Shown in pieces: positions 1 through 4,444 of a stretch of 5,005 bases of DNA. Within the stretch, counting starts at the first letter, position 1, and the number at the start of each line of letters is the position of its first letter. Source of the stretch: Deltaproteobacteria bacterium (GTDB lineage Bacteria; Myxococcota_A; Polyangia; HGW-17; SLPX01); contig JAABSF010000252.1 in assembly GCA_011390535.1 (NCBI GenBank), forward strand, positions 1-5,005, read 5' to 3'. Under the pieces are notes generated by a model that was not told the DNA's origin, made no database searches, and was given only the letters and a program-made list of their open reading frames with translations. Position numbers and translations under genes: made by a program.

Positions 1-280
1 GCATCCTTGTTATAGATTCCAAAGCTTCCGTCAGTCGCTTATCGGCTCTTTGAGCAAGATCTTTTTGTTTCGGGTTTAATTGCCCTGCGTATTCTTCCAA
101 CAATACTCTAAGCATAGAGCCCGCCGAGCCGATTGGGCTCTTTAGCTGATGTGCCACCAAAGACCCGAAACGAAGCATCTCCTCTTTCTGTCGTTTCTCC
201 TCTTCTTTTCTTTCTCTTTCGCTGTCTCTTTCGCTGTCTTTCTTATCCGTCATTTTTTTCTCGTCACTTTTATCGTTCAT
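1..280 (-). CDS. Sensor histidine kinase, N-terminal part (cut by window edge)
   Basis: This is the first 93 codons of a two-component histidine kinase; the rest lies beyond the left edge. From the ATG at 280 the protein opens with about 35 highly charged residues (two DSER units, then a Glu/Lys/Arg-rich run likely to form a helix or coiled coil). It then enters a HisKA dimerisation/phosphoacceptor domain: residues 38-49 read FGSLVAHQLKSP, so His44 is the expected phosphorylated residue in an H-box of HELKTP type. Residues 50-93 continue as the second HisKA helix region (LNPKQKDLAQRADKRLTEAL). The ATP-binding domain is not visible. There is no signal peptide, membrane segment, PAS or HAMP domain before the H-box, so the visible part looks cytosolic and lacks an N-terminal sensor. 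An in-frame stop lies just upstream with no earlier ATG, and a weak AGGA sits 10 bases before the start. A later start at Met10 is possible. It lies 94 bases downstream of the larger lipoprotein in the same direction and might be co-transcribed. Family assignment is firm; signal and partner are unknown. Confidence 0.9.
   Translation of the reverse strand, partial: MNDKSDEKKMTDKKDSERDSERERKEEEKRQKEEMLRFGSLVAHQLKSPIGSAGSMLRVLLEEYAGQLNPKQKDLAQRADKRLTEALESITRM
215..238. repeat. 12-bp tandem duplication inside kinase start region
   Basis: TCTTTCGCTGTC occurs twice back to back (215-226 and 227-238). It encodes the DSER-type repeat in the charged N-terminus of the kinase on the minus strand. It keeps the frame (12 bases, four codons). 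The surrounding stretch, about 181-262, is almost entirely pyrimidine on the plus strand, which favours slippage. Confidence 0.85.
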
Positions 281-300
281 CTTGAATTCATCCTAAGAAA

Positions 301-342
301 AGAAAAAGGTGTCAGAGGTTAGCAATTAAGCTTTTATTGAGC
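301..342 (-). repeat. Dispersed repeat, copy 1 (about 42 bp)
   Basis: This matches copy 3 (2205-2245) in opposite orientation at 38 of 42 aligned columns by eye. It is also a direct imperfect match to copy 2 next to it. Shared blocks are GAAAAAGGTGTCA, GCAATTAAGCTTT and TTGAGC. It lies in the 94-base gap between the larger lipoprotein and the kinase, about 20 bases before the kinase start. Strand is given so that all copies share the orientation starting GCTCAA and ending CTTTTTCT. A REP-like or miniature mobile element is the preferred reading, by inference; a shared regulatory box is the alternative. Confidence 0.7.
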
Positions 343-343
343 T

Positions 344-373
344 GAAAAAGGTTTACAGAAGTTAGCAATTAAG
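344..373 (-). repeat. Dispersed repeat, copy 2 (about 30 bp)
   Basis: This is a direct, shorter and more diverged repeat of copy 1: about 27 of 30 aligned columns are identical, including an exact 13-base block GTTAGCAATTAAG (318-330 and 361-373, period 43). It ends one base before the stop codon of the larger lipoprotein gene. The outer GAGC/AAGCTT part present in copies 1 and 3 is missing, so the copy is either truncated by the gene end or partly degenerate. Confidence 0.65.
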
Positions 374-374
374 A

Positions 375-1544
375 TTATTCGCCGGCCAGCCAGCCGCCTT
401 CGAGCCAACCGCCGCCGGTACGCCAACTGGGTGCTTGCCCGATGTCTATAGGTTCCATTTCAGTCACGAGACCGGTTTCAAATGAATACAGTTGGTCGCC
501 CTTGTTATACGCTTTGCCTGAGGGAGCCACCCAAGCGGAACCCATTGCGCTCCAGTCATCTTTGGGATTGTCGGCGCGTTTTTTGGGTTCGGCCGCGCAA
601 AAATACTTTTTGGTTTTGGGATCATACAACGCTGTTTTCGTGTAGCAGCCGTCTCCGCAGCTATGCTCGATGAGCACTTTCCAAAAGTGTGTACCGGGGA
701 TATTCTCGGCATCACCACACAGATCAGCGGATTCACATCGATTTTTGTCTATATCGAGCTTTTTTGCAGGCTGTGTTTCGGGAACCTTAGGCTGGACCGG
801 TCTTTCTTTGCCTTTTGCCATGAGAGCTTTTAACCTCTCCATGTTTGAAACCACTATCCCTTTGGTTTCTTTTTTCAGCTCGTCCACTTCTTCTATAAAA
901 TCATAGTTGCCTTCACTGGTTTCAATTTTCACCGTCCCGTCTTTAAAGACCAGAGAGAGCATCAACGGATAATTCATGTCACCACTGGTGAGGTTCGTGC
1001 CATCGTGTCTAATGTTAAGTAGAACTTTTGGAAAAGAGGCCAGAACGGTCTCTGGTTTGCCCGGGCCTTCCAGATCTATGAACTCGAGAGTCAGCTTCTT
1101 ATCTTTCGGGCGAACCATCCACAATACTCTCAACTTGTTATCTGTCACAGCCCAGTTTACAGGGCCTTCATAGATCTTGTGTTTTGTCTTGCCGTCTATC
1201 GACACGGCCCAGAGACCTGTTTTTCCGTACATAAGGGCTACGTCGCCCGACATCCCGGGTTTTGTGCGAATTGTCTTTATCAGCGAGCTTGTGGCGGCTG
1301 GTTTTTCTTCCGGCGCAGGATCTGGTTTGTGGGATTCTTCCTTATCTGCATCTTGCTCTAGAGGTGTTGTCTCAAGGGTCGTTTTCGGGGAGTCAGCCTT
1401 TTTTTTGCAACCGACTCCCGCAATAACAAAAGCTGTAGCGACAATGCCGACTACAAAGAATCTAAGATATCCTTGTTTTCGGGGTTGTTTAAAAATGGAA
1501 AGAGCTTTGTGCCGTGCGTTTCTTTTTTCGGCGAGTTTTCTCAT
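375..1544 (-). CDS. Predicted lipoprotein of unknown function, 389 aa
   Basis: Not recognised as a named family. The N-terminus has an unusually long basic n-region (residues 1-28), a hydrophobic core (FFVVGIVATAFVIAG, 29-43) and a cysteine at 46 in the context AGVGC. That fits a type II signal peptide, although Gly at -3 is a weak lipobox. After Cys46 comes a linker rich in Lys, Pro, Glu and Thr (47-88), as expected for a tether. Residues 100-215 look like beta strands with short polar turns (for example VALMYGKTGLWAVSIDGKT) and may form a small propeller-like or sandwich fold, but no repeat is clear enough to claim one. Residues 216-245 look helical. The C-terminal region (270-316) carries five cysteines (270, 276, 296, 300, 316), including SCGDGC, probably disulfide bonded outside the cytoplasm. 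The extreme C-terminus is Gly/Trp-rich. An in-frame TAA six bases upstream fixes the ATG, with AGGAGG 12 bases before it. It lies downstream of the small lipoprotein and upstream of the kinase on the same strand. Confidence 0.9.
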   Translation of the reverse strand: MRKLAEKRNARHKALSIFKQPRKQGYLRFFVVGIVATAFVIAGVGCKKKADSPKTTLETTPLEQDADKEESHKPDPAPEEKPAATSSLIKTIRTKPGMSGDVALMYGKTGLWAVSIDGKTKHKIYEGPVNWAVTDNKLRVLWMVRPKDKKLTLEFIDLEGPGKPETVLASFPKVLLNIRHDGTNLTSGDMNYPLMLSLVFKDGTVKIETSEGNYDFIEEVDELKKETKGIVVSNMERLKALMAKGKERPVQPKVPETQPAKKLDIDKNRCESADLCGDAENIPGTHFWKVLIEHSCGDGCYTKTALYDPKTKKYFCAAEPKKRADNPKDDWSAMGSAWVAPSGKAYNKGDQLYSFETGLVTEMEPIDIGQAPSWRTGGGWLEGGWLAGE

Positions 1545-1556
1545 AACGTGACTTTA

Positions 1557-1562
1557 CCTCCT
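1557..1562 (-). promoter_or_regulatory. Ribosome binding site with long spacer
   Basis: AGGAGG on the minus strand precedes the ATG of the larger lipoprotein by 12 bases, more than the usual 5-9. The motif is strong and an in-frame TAA lies between it and the ATG, so no upstream start in this frame is possible. Confidence 0.6.
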
Positions 1563-1703
1563 CTTTTGTTTTGGTATCCATAATTTACCGGGATGAGGCT
1601 TGTACCTTAACCCATAGCGATAGAATCGGGCTGCAACTTCGATGCAGTGCACCGGATTAAACGAGTGGTTCATATCATTGTGGGATTTGCATCGTTCCCT
1701 ATT

Positions 1704-1961
1704 TTATTCACAAGTGTCGGGAGAGAGCACACATGTACCGTCTCCGCAGTCTTCAAAAGGCGCCGGATCGCAGATCGCATCCTTACAGACGCCCGTTTCA
1801 ATTGTGTTGGTGTTCTCGTCACAATACTCATATTCGTAAGAATTGTCATCTGAATCAGAGCATCCCAAGACACCAATACCGGCCCCCATGGCAATAACTG
1901 TGAGAGTGAATGCAATTCCGACCGTGAAACCTGATGCCAATGTTTTTCTAAAATTTAACAT
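1704..1961 (-). CDS. Small cysteine-rich lipoprotein, 85 aa
   Basis: An 85-residue predicted lipoprotein. It has a short basic n-region (MLNFRK), a hydrophobic stretch at 8-32, and a good lipobox VLGC with the lipidated cysteine at position 34. Processing would leave a mature peptide of only 52 residues. This starts acidic (SDSDDN), continues with a Tyr/Glu run (YEYEY), and holds six further cysteines (47, 59, 64, 72, 77, 84), enough for three disulfides in the periplasm or on the cell surface. The spacing around EDCGDGTC resembles the CGDG-type cysteine motifs of many myxobacterial surface proteins. The frame is open back to 2126, but the ATG at 1961 is chosen because AAGGAG sits 10 bases upstream and the hydrophobic signal starts right after it. 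It is the first gene of the minus-strand set, 159 bases ahead of the larger lipoprotein, which also carries a CGDG motif. Function unknown. Confidence 0.85.
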   Translation of the reverse strand: MLNFRKTLASGFTVGIAFTLTVIAMGAGIGVLGCSDSDDNSYEYEYCDENTNTIETGVCKDAICDPAPFEDCGDGTCVLSPDTCE

Positions 1962-1971
1962 AATAGTATAT

Positions 1972-1977
1972 CTCCTT
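1972..1977 (-). promoter_or_regulatory. Ribosome binding site deciding the small lipoprotein start
   Basis: AAGGAG on the minus strand, 10 bases before the ATG at 1961. It selects this start over in-frame upstream codons, whose extension shows no signal peptide. A run of seven T on the minus strand (1984-1978) lies just before it. Confidence 0.75.
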
Positions 1978-2006
1978 AAAAAAACTTCCCAAGGGCTTGA
2001 AGTCAT

Positions 2007-2036
2007 CCCTAAGCAGCCCTCAGCCGCCCTAAGCCG
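2007..2036. repeat. 10-bp tandem repeat, three units
   Basis: Three consecutive units CCCTAAGCAG, CCCTCAGCCG and CCCTAAGCCG (2007-2016, 2017-2026, 2027-2036), each with at most two differences from the others. It lies about 45 bases upstream of the small lipoprotein start, probably in or near its 5' untranslated region. Its period is close to one helical turn. Confidence 0.75.
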
Positions 2037-2042
2037 CCGGAT

Positions 2043-2062
2043 CGGTAACGAAACATTTACCG
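2043..2062. promoter_or_regulatory. Inverted repeat, possible operator
   Basis: CGGTAA (2043-2048) and TTACCG (2057-2062) form a perfect 6-bp inverted repeat around an 8-base spacer. The right arm leads into ACCGAAA at 2059-2065, repeated at 2071-2077 with a 12-base period. Position between divergent genes and dyad geometry fit a regulator site; the regulator is unknown and a chance occurrence cannot be excluded. Confidence 0.35.
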
Positions 2063-2204
2063 AAAAGGTCACCGAAACAAGTTCTGAAATAAATGCCTGT
2101 AAATACTGTTTTCGCCCTGATTTCAATCATCAACAAAAAACCGGTTTGTGTCAATGTGCCTAAGGGCGCCCAGGCCCGGCCGATCCCCCAAATTTGCAAC
2201 CCTT

Positions 2205-2245
2205 GCTCAAGAAAGCTTAATTGCAAACCTTTGACACCTTTTTCT
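2205..2245 (+). repeat. Dispersed repeat, copy 3 (about 41 bp, inverted relative to copies 1 and 2)
   Basis: The reverse complement matches 301-342 with three substitutions and one gap. It contains AAGCTTAATTGC and TTTGACACCTTTTTCT. It lies 98 bases before the ABC exporter start, in the same orientation relative to that gene as copy 1 has to the kinase. It includes TTGACA (2231-2236), a perfect -35 hexamer, but no matching -10 hexamer lies at 16-18 bases, so a promoter is not claimed. Confidence 0.7.
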
Positions 2246-2343
2246 GTTTTTGATGAAACGAGAGGGGGAAAATGTTATAGGAAAAAAGCGAGCGGTTTTA
2301 GCAGTGTCCTGAAAATGAGAGTATTTGGAGTTAGAATACATTC

Positions 2344-4299
2344 ATGTCTACAATTAAAAAAATCCTCTCTCTGCTCACCCCAAGAGAACGCCGTAAAGGT
2401 TATCTCATTTTTTTCATGATCATTTTGATGGCGCTGCTGGATGCTGTGGGGGTGGCCTCCATAATGCCATTTATGGCTGTGTTAGGTAACCCGGAGGTAG
2501 TGGAGACAAACAGATACTTGGTTTTTATATATGACTTTTTCGGGTTCACTGATCCCAACAGGTTTCTGTTTTTTCTCGGGCTCCTGGTTTTTTTGGCTCT
2601 GGTAACATCTATTCTTTTCAAGGGGCTGACCCAGTTGGCGTTTCTCAGGTTTACGCACATGAGAAACCACTCTCTTTCCAGTCGCTTGTTTCTGGGCTAC
2701 CTGGGACGGCCTTATATATGGTTTTTAAACCGGCACAGCGCTGATCTTGGAAAGAGCATCTTGTCTGAAGTAGGTCAGGTCATAAATGGGGTGCTCATTC
2801 AGATGATGAAGCTTATGGCGACCGGTATGGCCGCTCTTTTTCTAATCGTGCTGTTGATAATTGTTGATCCTGTGCTGGCGCTTACGGTGGCTGTGATCCT
2901 GGGCGGCTCTTATGTGTTGATATATGTCACGGTGAGGAAGTATCTGTCACGCATCGGAAAAGATCGAGTGTTGGCCAATAAAGAGAGGTTTAGAATTGCT
3001 CAGGAAGCTTTGGGGGGGATAAAGGAAGTAAAGATTTTCGGGAGAGAGCGTTATTTTTACTCCAGGTTTTTGAACCCTTCAAAGCGATTTGCAAGAAACC
3101 AGGCCAACAACTCCATCGCCGGGCAGATACCTCAACACTTAATGGAGATCATAGCCTTCGGCGGGATATTGTTAATCACTCTACATCTTTTTAAAAACCA
3201 TCGCGATTTTAATCAAATCCTTCCCATTTTGGCGGTCTATGCCTTTGCCGGTTACCGGTTGATGCCCGCCCTGCAAAATTTCTATCAACATTTAAGTAAA
3301 CTCAGGTTTTCTTTACCTGCACTGGATCTCTTGTACGACGATATCCGGGGGTGCCAAAACTATGAGGAAGATGAAGATGAAAATGAAGAAACAGATGATA
3401 CAACCACAGATGCCCGAAAAACGGTTTCGCCTCTGGTTCCCAAAAAATCCATCAACATGGAAGATGTGACTTTTACATATCCGGGCAGTGATCAGCCGGC
3501 CCTTCAGAATCTCACCATTGATATCCCCGTCCGGACAACAGTGGGGCTGGTGGGGGCCACCGGATCGGGTAAAACGACCGCGGTGGATATTATTCTCGGG
3601 CTTCTCCGCCCTCAAAGCGGCCGGCTCTTGGTTGATGGCGAGCCGATTTTTTCCGAAAAACCGGCGCCGGGTGATTCTTCAACAACCCGCAGCCAAGAAT
3701 CTCTCGATGGGGGAGATAAGGGCACTAAGGAAAGCCACTCTCTCCAGTCCGGACTTTCGCACACATCTCTTCGTTCTTGGCAACGAGCTCTTGGTTATGT
3801 GCCTCAGCACATCTACTTAGCCGATGATACCGTGGCCGCCAACATAGCTTTTGGGATTCCGCCGCAAAAGATAGATATGGATGCGGTTATAAGGGCAGCC
3901 AAAATAGCGGAGCTGCATGACTTCGTGAAAAATGATCTGCCGAAAGGTTATGACACCATGGTGGGGGAACGAGGCGTCCGGCTCTCAGGGGGGCAGATAC
4001 AGCGTATAGGAATCGCGAGAGCGCTTTGTCATGATCCAGCCGTCCTGGTGTTCGACGAAGCCACCAGCGCCCTAGACAATGTCACCGAGAAGCTCGTGAT
4101 GAGCTCCATAAACAAGATGTCCGGAGAGCGGACCATTGTTCTTATCGCTCATCGCCTGAGCACAGTTAAGGATTGTGACAAGATTTACTTTCTGGAAGAT
4201 GGGTTGTTAAAGGCTCAGGGGAGTTATGATGAGTTGCTTAATGTAAGCGAAGAGTTCAGGCGGATGACTGAAACAACAGGGGGCGCAGAGACGGAGTGA
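2344..4299 (+). CDS. PglK-like ABC exporter/flippase, fused TMD-NBD, 651 aa
   Basis: A half-size ABC exporter of type IV fold, expected to work as an inner-membrane homodimer. Residues 20-307 hold six likely membrane segments (about 20-45, 73-95, 149-174, 176-197, 265-283, 288-307), with a coupling-helix region EALGGIKEVKIFGRE (221-235). The nucleotide-binding domain is complete: Walker A GATGSGKTT (404-412, Lys410), Q-loop Gln488, signature LSGGQ (547-551), Walker B with DEATS (571-575), D-loop SALD (575-578) and switch His603. The opening LLTPRERRKG, the YRLMPALQNFY stretch (304-314) and the NBD style recall PglK, the flippase of lipid-linked oligosaccharides in Campylobacter N-glycosylation, but no glycosyltransferase is adjacent, so the cargo is inferred only at family level. 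Two oddities: an Asp/Glu-rich linker (341-356) between the domains, and about 36 extra polar residues (about 436-473) between Walker A and the Q-loop. An in-frame TAG just upstream fixes the ATG; the only Shine-Dalgarno-like motif is GGAG 13 bases away. Alternatives: lipid A, polysaccharide or peptide exporter. Confidence 0.95.
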   Translation: MSTIKKILSLLTPRERRKGYLIFFMIILMALLDAVGVASIMPFMAVLGNPEVVETNRYLVFIYDFFGFTDPNRFLFFLGLLVFLALVTSILFKGLTQLAFLRFTHMRNHSLSSRLFLGYLGRPYIWFLNRHSADLGKSILSEVGQVINGVLIQMMKLMATGMAALFLIVLLIIVDPVLALTVAVILGGSYVLIYVTVRKYLSRIGKDRVLANKERFRIAQEALGGIKEVKIFGRERYFYSRFLNPSKRFARNQANNSIAGQIPQHLMEIIAFGGILLITLHLFKNHRDFNQILPILAVYAFAGYRLMPALQNFYQHLSKLRFSLPALDLLYDDIRGCQNYEEDEDENEETDDTTTDARKTVSPLVPKKSINMEDVTFTYPGSDQPALQNLTIDIPVRTTVGLVGATGSGKTTAVDIILGLLRPQSGRLLVDGEPIFSEKPAPGDSSTTRSQESLDGGDKGTKESHSLQSGLSHTSLRSWQRALGYVPQHIYLADDTVAANIAFGIPPQKIDMDAVIRAAKIAELHDFVKNDLPKGYDTMVGERGVRLSGGQIQRIGIARALCHDPAVLVFDEATSALDNVTEKLVMSSINKMSGERTIVLIAHRLSTVKDCDKIYFLEDGLLKAQGSYDELLNVSEEFRRMTETTGGAETE

Positions 4300-4305
4300 T
4301 TTTTC

Positions 4306-4377
4306 CTGAGTCTGCTGAGTCTGCTGAGTCTACTGCGACCACTGCGACCACTGCGACCACTGAGCTCACTGAGGCTA
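4306..4377. repeat. 9-bp tandem array, eight units, CTG(A/C)G core
   Basis: Seven bases after the ABC exporter stop, eight 9-base units follow without interruption: CTGAGTCTG twice, CTGAGTCTA once, CTGCGACCA three times, then CTGAGCTCA and CTGAGGCTA. All begin CTG(A/C)G. The unit variants are grouped in blocks, as expected from local duplication by slippage. An open frame on the minus strand reads it as Ser/Gly/Arg and Ser/Arg/Leu triplets, but it has no good start context and overlaps the exporter end, so the array is taken as intergenic. Confidence 0.85.
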
Positions 4378-4397
4378 TAGTTTGATCGGTGATATAC

Positions 4398-4421
4398 TCT
4401 CCCCAATCCGTTCCGGGGAGA
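4398..4421. terminator. GC-rich inverted repeat between convergent genes, possible terminator
   Basis: TCTCCCC (4398-4404) pairs with GGGGAGA (4415-4421) in a perfect 7-bp stem with a 10-base loop. It lies between the exporter end and the end of the minus-strand repeat protein, the place expected for a bidirectional terminator. No T-run follows on either strand, so a classical intrinsic terminator is not supported; it may instead be an mRNA 3'-end stabilising stem. Confidence 0.4.
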
Positions 4422-4444
4422 ACTCTATGTAGGCGCGGCTTACT

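Larger units (their letters stand above)
1962..2343. other. Divergent intergenic region, 382 bases
   Basis: This lies between the small lipoprotein (leftward) and the ABC exporter (rightward) and must hold promoters for both directions. From left to right it contains the lipoprotein ribosome binding site, a 10-bp triplicate (2007-2036), an inverted repeat plus direct repeat of operator type (2043-2077), a 7-bp inverted pair TTTGCAA/TTGCAAA (2193-2199 and 2221-2227), and dispersed repeat copy 3 (2205-2245). A two-codon frame ATG-TTA-TAG (2272-2280) follows a GAGGGGG run. The exporter has only GGAG (2327-2330), 13 bases before its ATG. Open frames crossing the region lack a convincing start and recognisable protein character, so it is judged non-coding. 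No promoter could be placed with confidence. Confidence 0.75.

Noticed and set aside
1640..1694. CGATGCA/TGCATCG inverted repeat between the two lipoprotein genes
   Set aside because: Seven pairs separated by 41 bases with no T-run is not distinguishable from chance.
1978..2002. Hairpin plus seven T (minus strand) just before the small lipoprotein ribosome binding site, read as an attenuator
   Set aside because: Only four pairs (CTTC/GAAG) form around a 10-base loop, too weak for a convincing terminator or attenuator.
1962..2126. N-terminal extension of the small lipoprotein to an upstream in-frame ATG
   Set aside because: The extension would put 55 residues before the signal peptide and includes the 10-bp repeat and dyad. 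The internal ATG at 1961 has a good ribosome binding site and directly starts the signal peptide.
2231..2260. Promoter with TTGACA as -35 inside repeat copy 3
   Set aside because: At the usual 16-18 base spacing the best -10 candidate (TGAAAC) matches only three of six consensus positions, and the hexamer is not conserved in copy 2.
2272..2280. Two-codon frame ATG-TTA-TAG after a GAGGGGG run
   Set aside because: Such minimal frames arise easily by chance and nothing shows that it is translated.
2093..2419. Plus-strand open frame across the divergent intergenic region into the exporter
   Set aside because: It overlaps the exporter start in another frame, runs through repeat copy 3, and has no recognisable domain.
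4224..4406. Minus-strand open frame with Ser-Gly-Arg and Ser-Arg-Leu triplet repeats
   Set aside because: It is produced by translating the 9-bp tandem array and overlaps the end of the ABC exporter antisense. It has no protein character beyond the repeat.
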